64,000 bases of DNA from Nostoc sp. FACHB-110 (GTDB lineage Bacteria > Cyanobacteriota > Cyanobacteriia > Cyanobacteriales > Nostocaceae). Under the pieces are notes generated by a model. That model searched no databases, was not told where the DNA came from, and worked only from the letters and a program-made list of their open reading frames with translations. The first letter of the stretch is position 1; each line of letters begins with the position of its first letter. The position numbers and the translations under genes were made by a program. The stretch lies in contig NZ_JACJRU010000005.1 of NCBI RefSeq assembly GCF_014697425.1, positions 1-64,000 on the forward strand, read 5' to 3'. Positions 42,212 to 51,880 of this stretch are shown here, piece by piece.

Positions 42212-44828
42212 TTGCTCCCTCTAGTGCATCAATAATACTCTCTAGAGCGTTTACAATTTGTTTATAACTTTCATAAATTTCTGAAGAGCCATGATTAAAG
42301 GCAATCTCCTCTTTTATTTTTAATTGCTCAAGTTGAGATTTGTAATGGGAAAGTTTATCGGCAGAAGCAACATGAAAACCGCAAGTGTAGCAACGTCCAA
42401 AGCGAGGACAGAATTCCCGGAAGGAGCAGTAGCCATAAAGGGGTTCCCCATTCAGCATTTTTAGCCCATCCAACTCGTGTAATTCTGGGTTCTGGCGCAG
42501 GCTTTCAGGATTGCTCTCGTAGGGATAAAATTTCTGATCAACATTTGCCATTACAGTAGCTACATCCAGCAGTTGACCAGGCTCATAGCGCGTATAGTAT
42601 CGCCTTGTAGTGCGTTCATCACGATGTTTGAGCCAGATACGGACGAAATCTAAGCTAAAGCCATTGTTAATAAGATGCGTAGCCCGTGATGGTCTTAAAA
42701 TAGCTCCAGTAAACTTTACTAGTTTTCCGTTACTATCTTGAATATTGCATTTTTGAATGAGACAATTGATGGTTTTGACCATAGGATTATTCCCAGATGT
42801 AACTATTGGCGGTCGCTTGATAGGTTTCATGAACGGATAGCTTGGGTAGCTAGTTTTCCCTAATTGCTGATAATGACAGAAAAGGTAAGAGTAATCCTCA
42901 CCAAAAAGTTCATTAATATAAGTTTGCTGCTGTTGAATGAGACGAACAAGGTCAGTTGTAATAAAGAGTCTATGCTCATCCAATGATTTTTCACGCTCAA
43001 ACTCCACCCACCAAGTAGTCCCGTCTGGGTCGAGCTTGAGACAGTCTTTACGAAGATGGCACAGTTCGCTAGGACGAGTACCCAGCCAAAAACCTAGCAT
43101 GAACATGAGTTGTAGTGGTTCTGGTAAAATGTGAAGATTGTCTCGAATTGCTTCAATAACTGACTCTTCTAATGGGTCAGGTTCACTCTTAAAGAGCTTC
43201 GGATAGTCAAAAGCAGTAATTAGTCTAGGTAATGTGATAAAATTCTGCGTTTCATTTCCCCATCGGAAAAATGTATCTAAAGACTTGATTTCCAGAGTAA
43301 GCGTATTCTTTTTTATATGATCACGTTCTTGATTATAGTAAGTTGCTAACAAGCTTCGGTTAACTTGTTGCATACAAGTTACTCCCTGTTGGTCAATAAA
43401 ACGTCCAAAATGCTTTAATTTATAGATTTCAGTCTTTACCGTTGTAGATTTGATACCTGACTTTATACGCCAAAGTATGTAATGTTTAAGCAAGTCTTTG
43501 AACCAACTAGAACCAGAGTTATTAAAGTAAATAAATAACTGCCTAAAGTCGTACTCCGGAGTATTTGGATAGAGTTCTCGTAAATCCCATATATCTTCCT
43601 CAAACTTCCAAGGTTGAGGAAGGATGGTTTTTCCTAGCATTCGGCTGGTGTGATTGCTCCAAGGTCGTCCTTCTCCTTTAAACTCTTGACCACAACCTAA
43701 GCAAATCACAAATATTATTTGCTTCTGAACTTTATTGTCATAGAACTGTGTCTTCAAAACTGCCTTTTTCTGGTTACAGTTTGGACAAGTAATATTCTCC
43801 ATATGCTGCAATCCTGGAGGGTCATAACAGGTATGTATCAGTTTACCCTTCAGAAAAATACGTAATCGCTTCTTACCACCCTCTAAAAAATGCTTGCCAC
43901 AGTCCTTGCACACACATGGTTGAACTGTATTGCCATGTTTACGTCTTTTAGATTTTCCATCTTTAAAGGTTTTGGAACTTCCGCAGTGTGGACATTCTAA
44001 TTCAGCTGGTTTAGCCGTTGTAATTCTCGGTTTTCTACGATCTACGTTCATACTCTTTGGAGTGAAAGACTTACCGCATTCCTTGCACTCGCATCGCTGA
44101 ACAAGACCATGTTCGTGTTTTTGTGGACTTCCGCGTTTAACAGTTTTAGGGCTGCCGCAGTATGGGCAATCTACATCAGCAGGTTTAGCAGGTGTTTGGC
44201 CTGTTTTACCACCCTCTAGGAAATACTTGCCACACTCCTTGCACAGACATACTTGAACTGTACCACCATGTTTACGTTTTCTAGGGCTTCCGTGTTTAAA
44301 GGTTCTCGAACTTCTACAGTTTGGACAATCTACATCAGCCGATTTAGCTACTACTCGGCGTTTCCTACCACCCTCTAGAAAACATTTTCCACATTCTTTG
44401 CATCGGCATCTTTGAGCAAGTCCATATTTACGTTTTTGAGGGCTACCGTCTTTAAAAGTTTTTGAACTTCCGCAGTTTGGACAATCTACATCAGCGGGTT
44501 TAGCAGGTGTTTGGCCTTTTTTACCATCCTCTAAAAAATACTTGCCACATCCTTTGCACACACATGGCTGTACAAAACCACGTTTACGTTTTTTAGGACT
44601 TCCTCGTTTAAAGGTTCTAGAACTTCCGCAGTTCGGACAATCTAAATCAGCCGATTTGGCGCTTCTACTACTTGGTTTTATACTTTTTGGAGTAAAAGAC
44701 TTATCACATTCCTTGCACTGATATCTTTGAGCAAGGCCATATGTGCGTTTTTCTGGTTTTCCACGTTTAAAGGTTCTGGAACTCCCACAGTTTGGGCATT
44801 CCAAATCATGTGATTTTCTTTGACTCAT
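42168..44828 (-). CDS. Tyrosine recombinase with a seven-fold zinc-ribbon array
   Basis: An 886-residue protein. Residues 9-385 carry seven zinc ribbons with CPxC at 11, 64, 116, 168, 221, 279 and 348, each paired with a CKxCGKxF-type half; the first six are near copies of each other. A SAM-like N-terminal domain (about 405-510) and a tyrosine recombinase domain follow: GTRPSELCHLRKDC (first Arg), ILRPSRATHLINNG (box II, where the usual His is missing), WLKHRDERTTRRYYTRY (His and candidate Tyr). The C-terminus adds CSFREFCPRFGRCYTCGFH. It is probably the third member of a trio; the ribbons may bind the element ends. Confidence 0.85.
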   Translation of the reverse strand: MSQRKSHDLECPNCGSSRTFKRGKPEKRTYGLAQRYQCKECDKSFTPKSIKPSSRSAKSADLDCPNCGSSRTFKRGSPKKRKRGFVQPCVCKGCGKYFLEDGKKGQTPAKPADVDCPNCGSSKTFKDGSPQKRKYGLAQRCRCKECGKCFLEGGRKRRVVAKSADVDCPNCRSSRTFKHGSPRKRKHGGTVQVCLCKECGKYFLEGGKTGQTPAKPADVDCPYCGSPKTVKRGSPQKHEHGLVQRCECKECGKSFTPKSMNVDRRKPRITTAKPAELECPHCGSSKTFKDGKSKRRKHGNTVQPCVCKDCGKHFLEGGKKRLRIFLKGKLIHTCYDPPGLQHMENITCPNCNQKKAVLKTQFYDNKVQKQIIFVICLGCGQEFKGEGRPWSNHTSRMLGKTILPQPWKFEEDIWDLRELYPNTPEYDFRQLFIYFNNSGSSWFKDLLKHYILWRIKSGIKSTTVKTEIYKLKHFGRFIDQQGVTCMQQVNRSLLATYYNQERDHIKKNTLTLEIKSLDTFFRWGNETQNFITLPRLITAFDYPKLFKSEPDPLEESVIEAIRDNLHILPEPLQLMFMLGFWLGTRPSELCHLRKDCLKLDPDGTTWWVEFEREKSLDEHRLFITTDLVRLIQQQQTYINELFGEDYSYLFCHYQQLGKTSYPSYPFMKPIKRPPIVTSGNNPMVKTINCLIQKCNIQDSNGKLVKFTGAILRPSRATHLINNGFSLDFVRIWLKHRDERTTRRYYTRYEPGQLLDVATVMANVDQKFYPYESNPESLRQNPELHELDGLKMLNGEPLYGYCSFREFCPRFGRCYTCGFHVASADKLSHYKSQLEQLKIKEEIAFNHGSSEIYESYKQIVNALESIIDALEGANERDNKATNSPELG
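43869..44804 (-). repeat. Tandem zinc-ribbon coding repeats
   Basis: Six coding units of about 156-174 bp encode CPxCGSxxTFKxGxPxKRxxG followed by a CKxCGKxF-type half. Spacing between successive CPxC motifs is 53, 52, 52, 53 and 58 codons. This points to recent tandem duplication. Confidence 0.85.
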
Positions 44829-44851
44829 TATGTAAGCTTTTCTACTTTGAT

Positions 44852-46288
44852 TTATTGCAACTTAGCAATGATAGGGTTAAGAATACTGATAAGCTGATGG
44901 GCACTGTTGGCACGACGACTATCAGACTGCCCATTTTCCAGACAATGCTCCAATAGCTTTTGGTTTTCCTCTCTTATCTCCAGTAATCTAAGTAAATGCT
45001 CTTGTGCAAAACGAATATGTTCACAACCTAAGCATACGTATTCAAACTCACAGTCTTTCATAATAAGAGGTCTAGTACAAACCCCTAGTTCCACTTGCCT
45101 AGCTAACCATTCTCGACGAAGAAATTCACTATCCTGGTCAGTACGAATAGTAATAATCTGTGCATCTTTGTTTACTAGCACTCTATTTATACGTTTCTCC
45201 TGCTGTTGTGGTGAAACTTGAACATAGAAGTCCTGCATATCTGGGTTAGTATGTCGTAACCCCTGCTGAATTAAATCAGGCCGTTTACCCATACGATCAG
45301 CTAATGTTGCATAAGTACGTCTAAACATATGAGTAGTTACATACGCCAACCTGCCGTCATTAGTACGAATATTGTTTTCTTCAATCAGCCTTTTTAATAG
45401 TAAATTCATTTTTCTGCCTATGCTTTTGATTTGTTCCTGTTTATACCTAAATGTAGGTGGCCAAACCTTAGCCGGAAATCCTTCTTGAAGGACAATCCAG
45501 TTTGGAAATAACCAAGGAAATTCGTTCCCAAACTGCTGTCTGACAAATGCTTGCTGTTCCTGTACTAGCAGTATCAATTCTTCAGGTATGTCTTGCTCTT
45601 GTTCAATATCATCTTGTTTGCCTGTGCAGAGACGGATTCGAGCTACTTCCTTGCGGCATCTCAAACAATCCAAGGGAATTTTAGCAATTTCGCTGGTTCT
45701 AGTTCCCAAAGTCTCATGTAGCTTGAAGACAAGATTGATAGGTTTATCTAGTTGTCCAAATGCTATATCAATCTTATACTTGACTTCTTCCGGGATAATT
45801 TTAGGAAGTTTTACTTGGTTATCTCTTTGAGATTTTGTTTCAATTTTAAACTGAATAAAACCTAGTTGCTTTAGTGTATAAAATAATCCTGAAATAGGAG
45901 ATTTTTGAGATGGGTTTGCATTTACCCATTGCTGCACGACTTGAGGGCTTAATGCAGATGGTGTGACATATCCCTGTTTAACCAACCAGCCACTAAATTT
46001 TTTGGTTGCATTAATAATAGATACTACGTAGCCTAATAGCCACTTCCGGTTTCCAACTGCAATAAGTACTGTCAATTTGACTAACTCTTTCAACCAATCC
46101 AGAGCAATTCCCTCAAAACTTATACTCTTTCTTGCTTGTCTGTGTGCATTTCCTCTTAGTGGAGGTAAGTCCTGCCATATGTTCCAGATATCTCGTTGCA
46201 ACCTCACATCCGCGATATAGGCGAATGCTTGATGTTCAGGATGAGAAACTATCTCAAACAATTCCGTCTGTTGTAATGCTAGGCTCAT
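44852..46288 (-). CDS. Tyrosine recombinase, second of the trio
   Basis: A 478-residue recombinase. Catalytic residues are visible: Arg in ETLGTRTSEIAKIPLDCL, His-x-x-Arg in TTHMFRRTYATLADRMG, His in QGLRHTNPDMQDFYVQ and the Tyr in the same block. A C-terminal cysteine group (CTRPLIMKDCEFEYVCLGC) may bind metal, as also seen in the third recombinase and in TnpB of Tn554-like elements. Its start overlaps the end of the first recombinase by 4 bp (ATGA). The order and overlap are the RIT/Tn554 arrangement. Confidence 0.85.
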   Translation of the reverse strand: MSLALQQTELFEIVSHPEHQAFAYIADVRLQRDIWNIWQDLPPLRGNAHRQARKSISFEGIALDWLKELVKLTVLIAVGNRKWLLGYVVSIINATKKFSGWLVKQGYVTPSALSPQVVQQWVNANPSQKSPISGLFYTLKQLGFIQFKIETKSQRDNQVKLPKIIPEEVKYKIDIAFGQLDKPINLVFKLHETLGTRTSEIAKIPLDCLRCRKEVARIRLCTGKQDDIEQEQDIPEELILLVQEQQAFVRQQFGNEFPWLFPNWIVLQEGFPAKVWPPTFRYKQEQIKSIGRKMNLLLKRLIEENNIRTNDGRLAYVTTHMFRRTYATLADRMGKRPDLIQQGLRHTNPDMQDFYVQVSPQQQEKRINRVLVNKDAQIITIRTDQDSEFLRREWLARQVELGVCTRPLIMKDCEFEYVCLGCEHIRFAQEHLLRLLEIREENQKLLEHCLENGQSDSRRANSAHQLISILNPIIAKLQ

Positions 46289-47457
46289 TTCTCTTTCGTA
46301 ATACGTTCCATTTCTTCTAATATTTCAGCCTCTGCAAAGGAGTGATCATAAATGTCTAAAGTTGTAGAGATTGACTTATGCCCCAACTGTCGTTGTACAC
46401 TCTTTGCTATCTTCGCTTTATCTTGCTCTTTCCGCCTTCCCTCACGAATGTTGTGAGTTGCAAAGGTGTGCCTAAACAAGTGCGGATATACCCTTTCTAC
46501 ATCGATACCCGTTTTTTGATGAAGCCGTTTTAACAACTTGTTGAGATTTTGTGGTTCCAATGGTTTACCGTAACTAGGTGAACCTTTATGTAGGACGACA
46601 AAAACCATGTCATGTCCGAGATTTTTGACAACATCATGGGGATAATCAATATCACAGTAGTTCGTAAGGATTGTGCAAAACTCTGAATCTTTTATAAGTG
46701 CAGCTAAAGATAGTTCGCGTTCTCGACCTTTAGCATAAGCATGATTAACATTGTCTCGACGTACTATCTTCAGTGTTTGAGCCTTCCAATCTATATCAGA
46801 CCAATGAAGCCCCAGTAGTTCACCCTTTCGCATACCAGTATCAGCCAGGAGCCAAAGGATTAGCTTGTCTCGATCTTGGTAACAGGCATTAATTAGGATA
46901 CGCACTTGATCAGAGTTTAGACAGCCAGGAAAATTTTGTGGCTCCTTATATTTCACCAATCTGACTTTAGCAGGTAACTCCTTTCTGTAGCCTGCAAACA
47001 TCCCACTTCGTTTCTCTCTATAGAGTTTGCGATATTTCCACAGATTTTTGTTATCGATAGTTCCATTGCTGATGTGAAAATCATAGAATTGCACCACAGC
47101 AGTCAATGCCAGGTTCGCTGTAGATTCGTTACGTGGAGCCAAAATATCTTTTGAATTAGGAGAAGGGAACTTTTCCTCAAGTAGCAATCCCCCAGTTAAA
47201 TACCAGTAGCCGAACTCAGCCATTTCCTCTTGATTAAAGTCCTGCCAGTTAAGCATTTTTATGTCTAGATATTTCCAAAAAGCTTTGAGCTTCTCTGCGT
47301 ATGTCTTAATTGTTCCGACAGCAGAACCGCCTAATTGCTTGAACCGCAGAAACCGCTCAACTGGCTTAATAACCTGATAATTATCATCGACCAGATGCCA
47401 CCTAACTAATTCTTTACCGTCCGGTAGCTGTTGTACTGACTCAAGAACTTTAGCCAC
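46285..47457 (-). CDS. Tyrosine recombinase, first of the trio (TnpA/XerD-like)
   Basis: A 390-residue recombinase with a SAM-like N-terminal core-binding domain (RFLRFKQLGGSAVGTIKTYAEKLKAFWKYLD) and a full catalytic domain: Arg in LLADTGMRKGELLGLHWSDI, Lys in the following hairpin, HLFRHTFATH and LGHKSISTTLDIYDH with the Tyr nucleophile. It is nearest the island border (about 105 bp), the usual place for an integrase. It begins the six-gene operon running toward the XRE regulator. In Tn554 the corresponding protein performs site-specific integration together with its partners. Confidence 0.88.
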   Translation of the reverse strand: MAKVLESVQQLPDGKELVRWHLVDDNYQVIKPVERFLRFKQLGGSAVGTIKTYAEKLKAFWKYLDIKMLNWQDFNQEEMAEFGYWYLTGGLLLEEKFPSPNSKDILAPRNESTANLALTAVVQFYDFHISNGTIDNKNLWKYRKLYREKRSGMFAGYRKELPAKVRLVKYKEPQNFPGCLNSDQVRILINACYQDRDKLILWLLADTGMRKGELLGLHWSDIDWKAQTLKIVRRDNVNHAYAKGRERELSLAALIKDSEFCTILTNYCDIDYPHDVVKNLGHDMVFVVLHKGSPSYGKPLEPQNLNKLLKRLHQKTGIDVERVYPHLFRHTFATHNIREGRRKEQDKAKIAKSVQRQLGHKSISTTLDIYDHSFAEAEILEEMERITKEK

Positions 47458-47460
47458 TAT

Positions 47461-47483
47461 GAATAGTGTGAATAGTGTGAATA
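47461..47483. repeat. 9-bp direct repeats upstream of the recombinase operon
   Basis: GAATAGTGT is repeated twice exactly (47461-47469, 47470-47478), followed by a partial GAATA, immediately before the first recombinase start and about 80 bp inside the island end. Candidate binding sites for a recombinase or regulator. Confidence 0.5.
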
Positions 47484-47562
47484 ACTTACTTAAAAATGAG
47501 TTTATATGATTAGTGGTAACGTTGTTGTTGTTTTTTTGAATAGATAGTTAATGTCTATAAAA

Positions 47563-48477
47563 CAAAAAAAGTATGCCACGGTGGGATAAGGAAATTTCTC
47601 CAGGGCGAGGAAAACTGCCACCACCAACTAAAGAAGGCCCCGATGCGGAATGATGTGGACTGCGAAAAGGCCGATCTCGGACTAAAGAACCACGATTTTT
47701 TAATAGCCCAGCCACAGAATGAATCCGCGTGACTTCCAATGCTTCACTAAATTCCAACGGTGGTAAAATACCTGACAAGCGTCTTGCTAGCATTGTTTTG
47801 CCACTCCCGGGCGGCCCGACAAAAATCAAATTATGTCCACCAGCCGCCGCAATTTCCAACGCCCGACGCGCATGAGCTTGTCCTTTGACATCGTGTAAAT
47901 CTGCACTAGGATAAGATCCTGACACTGGGGATATTGTTTGATCTATCTGTACAGGTTGGCAACTGCTGGGATTATTCAATAAATTAACTACTTCTGCTAA
48001 ACTTTGACAACCATAAACACTCAATCCTTTGACGACAGCTGCTTCTTGGGCATTATCAGCAGGTACAACTAAACCTGTAATTCCCATTTTGTGGGCTGTA
48101 GCTGCGATCGGCAATACTCCAGCCACGGGACGAAGACTGCCATCTAGGGAAACTTCACCTAAAAATAAGAAATCACCTAATAAATCAGCATTAATTTGCT
48201 CAGAAGCTGCTAATATACCTATGCTAATTGGCAAATCAAAACAAGGGCCTTCCTTACGCAAGTCAGCCGGAGTCAAGTTAATCACGATTTTTCGCATCGG
48301 AAAGGCAAAACCAGCATTTTTTAAGGTGGCCTTGACTCTTTCTTTTGATTCTTGAACCGCGCTATCTGGTAAGCCCAAGACGATAATTCCTGGTAATCCC
48401 CCTGATACATCAACTTCTACGCCGACTTTGACAGCATCAATGCCGACGATTGACGCACTCCAGACTCTAGCAAGCAT
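47563..48477 (-). pseudogene. comM: comM N-terminal half, split by the island
   Basis: Residues 1-305 of ComM: the N-terminal domain ([57 protein letters not shown]), then the AAA+ start with Walker [16 protein letters not shown] and [18 protein letters not shown]. Native sequence ends at SHRGILFL, where Walker B should continue DE. Four island codons (FYRH) and a stop follow. Without the second half this fragment can bind but not hydrolyse ATP properly. Natural transformation would be expected to suffer unless the island is excised. Confidence 0.93.
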
Positions 48478-48537
48478 GAGCTAATTATTTCTTATATAAC
48501 GCTGAACCTTTAGAATCTGTAGCAGAAGAGTAGGTAG

Positions 48538-48894
<357 letters not shown>

Positions 48895-48930
48895 TGCTTC
48901 AACCAAGTTGCTGTCAAAGATAGTAACTTA

Positions 48931-48959
48931 GGGTGGGTGTGGGGTGTGGGGTGTGGGGT
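48931..48959. repeat. GGTGTGGG tandem repeat
   Basis: GTGGGGTGTGGGGTGTGGGG: low-complexity repeat after the HIT gene. An open frame of 66 codons begins in it but is not a credible gene. Confidence 0.6.
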
Positions 48960-49123
48960 AAAAAGACAGCCCCAACAACCTTTATCGAACCAGCCCCGTC
49001 TGTTCAAGACGCGAGCGTTGGTGGGAGTTCAAGCTCCTTCCAACGCTGTCTTCCCTACACCCTGTTATTGACCCTTCCCGAAACCCTTGATTTTGATGAC
49101 GAAGCAAAACGAGAATTATCCAA

Positions 49124-51706
49124 TTACAACTGAAGTAGACTAACGATCGCACTGACTAAAGTCTCTGGGTCTACAGGTTTTGATACATGGAGTTGAAAAC
49201 CGGCTGTGAGTGCTTGCTGTTGGTTCATTTCTCCAGCGTAAGCTGTCAGGGCGATCGCTTTGATATTGCCACCTTGTTCGGGTGTTTTCTGACGCAACTG
49301 TTTAATCAGCATATAGCCGTCTACTTCTGGCATCCCAATATCACTAATCAAAATATCTGGTCTGGATTGGGAAATTTCCGCTAAGGCTTCGGCGGCTGAT
49401 TTAACTGCGGTAACATCAACGTTGTAATCTTGCAAAATAAAGGTCACTAAGTCTCTAATATCTGGTTCGTCATCTACTACTAAAATTTTTACGCCTGCCA
49501 GATTTGGAAATTCTGCGAGATCGTCAGGGAATTGTTCTTGTGAACGTTTGACTGGTTGGTTCATCACCAATAAGGGTATTCTGACGGTGAAAGTCGCACC
49601 ATTACCCTCGCCGAGACTTGCTGCTTTGACTGTACCGCCATGCATTTCTACTACCTGACGGACAATTGCCAACCCTAAACCTAAACCACCAAATTTGCGG
49701 GTTGTTGTGCCATCAGCTTGACGAAAATAATCAAATACATAAGGCAGAAATTCGGGTGTAATGCCTTTGCCTGTGTCGCTGACTTGAATTTGCGCTTGAC
49801 CATCAATTTCTTGAATCTGAATTTCTACTTGACCTGCGGCTGGCGTAAATTTGACTGCATTTGACAGTAGGTTCCATACCACTTGTTGCAAGCGATTGGG
49901 ATCGCCCATGACTTGCCCAATGCTATGGTCAAAGACTGTCTGAATCTGGATAGATTTGGCTTCGGCGGCTAGGCGGACTGTTTCTAATGCGGCCTCAACT
50001 ACCATAATTAAGCTGACAGGACAAGTGTTTAAGCTTAATTTGCCTTGGAGAATCCGAGATACATCTAGTAAATCTTCTATTAATTGAGTTTGTAATTTGG
50101 CATTACGTTCTATAGTTTCTAGGGCTTGTTTAGTGGTTTTGTCATCGAATTTGCGATTCCGCAGCAATTTTGCCCAGCCCAAAATGGGGTTGAGTGGGGT
50201 TCGCAGTTCATGGGAGAGAACTGCTAAAAATTCATCTTTAATCCGGTTAGCGACTTCCGCTTCTTGACGGGCTAGGCGTTCTTTTTCTAATAACCGCGCG
50301 CGTTCTTGTTCTGCTTGTTTGCGATCGCTAATATCTAAGACAAAAGCAACACCGTTATTTTGGGAATCATTTAATAAAGCTATGCCTAACACAATGGGGA
50401 CTCGCTTACCGTTGCGGTGGACATATTCTTTTTCATAAATTTGCGAAACTCCCCTAATTTGTACTTCTGCCAGTGCGAGTTCGTCTAAATGTAAATATTC
50501 TTTGGGGGTGAATTCTCGCCAACTCAGTTTACCTTGGGCAGTAAACTCATCACGGGTATAACCTGCTAATTGTAAGTAAGCATCGTTAGCATCGGTAATA
50601 TAGCCATCACTATTCCAAAAAGCTACGCCAATTAAGTTAGATTCCGACAATTGCCGGAATTTGGCCTCACTTTCGCGTAATGATTGTTCGACTCGTTTGT
50701 GTTCAGTAATATCACGAGAAACGATAATTACACCTTCTATGCTTTGCCCGTAATTACGTAATGGGGTGAGAATATATTCGTAATAACGCACTCCATTTAT
50801 GGTGAGTAGTTTGCATTCATCTTTGATGGGTTCGCCAGTGGCCATCACCGCTTGTTGTTGAATTTCGATTTGTTCGGTAAAGTCTCGCGGCAAATCTAGG
50901 TCTTGCAGAGTTTTACCTAAAATTTGTTGCGGTTGGAAACCCAAAATTGCTGCACCGCCATGACTCACATACTGATGGCGGCCAGCGCGGTCAAAAATAT
51001 AAATATGATCTACAGATGCAGCTAAAATCCCATTCAAGAGATTGGCTTGTTCTTGAATTTGGGTTGTGAGTTGGCGGGTGTTTTCTTCTGTCTGCTTGCG
51101 ATAGCTAATATCCATGCATACGCCTAACATTCGCTGTGCCTGACCCTGCTCGTTATAATAAAATTTGCCCCGGGCGGATATCCAATGTAGGCTTTGGTTT
51201 GGCCAAATCACGCGAAATTCATCTTTGTAGTCAATTTTGTTTGTCAAAGCAGTGGCAATTTTTTCTCTGACAGATTCTCGATCCTCAGGATGTAAACAAG
51301 CTAGAAAAGCTTCATAAGTTCCACTAAAGCTACCAGGAATTAAACCAAATAGCAATTCATGACTTTCTGACCAAATTACTTGATTCGTAATAATATCAAA
51401 GTCCCAAAAGCCCATCCATGCAGCGTCTATTGCCAGTTTTAACAATTGTTCGCTTTCTTGCAGGGCGATTTCCACTTGTTGTCTTTCTGCTTTTTCTTGT
51501 TGGAGTTGTTGCAGGGTAAAAGCCATGTCTGCTTGACTGTGAGGATTTTTTTGTACTGTTTTTTGCTGTGCTTTAAGTTCAGTCAATTGCGCTTCTAGTT
51601 CTGCTTGTTTGTACTGATACTGAATTTCTAATTCCTCTAACTCTGCAACACGCTGCCTTAAAGCTGTTAATTCTTCTCTATCCTGGTCTAGCATCTTGAA
51701 AACCAT
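49124..51706 (-). CDS. Hybrid sensor histidine kinase (coiled coil, three PAS, HisKA, ATPase, REC)
   Basis: An 860-residue soluble kinase. An N-terminal coiled coil (about 1-85) is followed by three PAS domains (LAIDAAWMGFWDFDIITN, ILAASVDHIYIFDRAGRH, LSESNLIGVAFWNSDGYI). Next come the phosphoacceptor domain with SHELRTPLNPILGWAKLL, the ATPase with WNLLSNAVKFTP and FGGLGLGLAIVRQVVEMHGG, and a C-terminal receiver with KILVVDDEPDIRDL and DILISDIGMPEVDGY. PAS domains may bind small ligands; no chromophore motif is evident. It lies 175 bp from the rhomboid gene on the same strand. No output regulator is adjacent. Confidence 0.9.
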   Translation of the reverse strand: MVFKMLDQDREELTALRQRVAELEELEIQYQYKQAELEAQLTELKAQQKTVQKNPHSQADMAFTLQQLQQEKAERQQVEIALQESEQLLKLAIDAAWMGFWDFDIITNQVIWSESHELLFGLIPGSFSGTYEAFLACLHPEDRESVREKIATALTNKIDYKDEFRVIWPNQSLHWISARGKFYYNEQGQAQRMLGVCMDISYRKQTEENTRQLTTQIQEQANLLNGILAASVDHIYIFDRAGRHQYVSHGGAAILGFQPQQILGKTLQDLDLPRDFTEQIEIQQQAVMATGEPIKDECKLLTINGVRYYEYILTPLRNYGQSIEGVIIVSRDITEHKRVEQSLRESEAKFRQLSESNLIGVAFWNSDGYITDANDAYLQLAGYTRDEFTAQGKLSWREFTPKEYLHLDELALAEVQIRGVSQIYEKEYVHRNGKRVPIVLGIALLNDSQNNGVAFVLDISDRKQAEQERARLLEKERLARQEAEVANRIKDEFLAVLSHELRTPLNPILGWAKLLRNRKFDDKTTKQALETIERNAKLQTQLIEDLLDVSRILQGKLSLNTCPVSLIMVVEAALETVRLAAEAKSIQIQTVFDHSIGQVMGDPNRLQQVVWNLLSNAVKFTPAAGQVEIQIQEIDGQAQIQVSDTGKGITPEFLPYVFDYFRQADGTTTRKFGGLGLGLAIVRQVVEMHGGTVKAASLGEGNGATFTVRIPLLVMNQPVKRSQEQFPDDLAEFPNLAGVKILVVDDEPDIRDLVTFILQDYNVDVTAVKSAAEALAEISQSRPDILISDIGMPEVDGYMLIKQLRQKTPEQGGNIKAIALTAYAGEMNQQQALTAGFQLHVSKPVDPETLVSAIVSLLQL

Positions 51707-51880
51707 CAGCTATACAAAATCATCCTAGAAACGCCAGAAACTCTACAGAGTAAATTGAGTGTTGATTCTTGCCTATTCACTACCATCTCTTACTTTATAT
51801 ATAAAGTATTCTGCCGCAAGATATATGTTAAATTGTGCAGGCTGGAATTGCCCTATTTCTTTGTGGAGAAATTTGGTAAT

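Larger units (their letters stand above)
30782..47562. mobile_element. 16.8-kb recombinase-trio island inserted in comM
   Basis: The borders are set by where the two comM halves would join without loss: ...CTTTTTTTG | GATGAACTC. The ends look alike in inverted orientation: TTTGCATTTTCTATAG at 30782 inward, and TTTGTTTTATAG read inward from the right border (its TTTG is the last comM bases). The right arm holds the recombinase/helicase operon, the left arm a type I restriction system and unknown cargo. No GCGATCGC octamer was seen inside, whereas both comM halves' surroundings contain HIP1-like sites, and the middle is visibly AT-rich. Gene content resembles Tn554/RIT elements (three tyrosine recombinases) with added replication-type genes. 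Confidence 0.88.

Noticed and set aside
43869..44804. CRISPR-like array
   Set aside because: The regular repeats are coding zinc ribbons of 52-58 codons, not short repeats with unique spacers.
30782..47562. Relation of the island to Acinetobacter AbaR elements
   Set aside because: They share the target gene comM, but AbaR elements use Tni-type transposition proteins, whereas this island has tyrosine recombinases.
48933..49133. Open frame of 66 codons after the HIT gene
   Set aside because: It begins inside a GGTGTGGG repeat, has no motif and no ribosome site; a chance frame.
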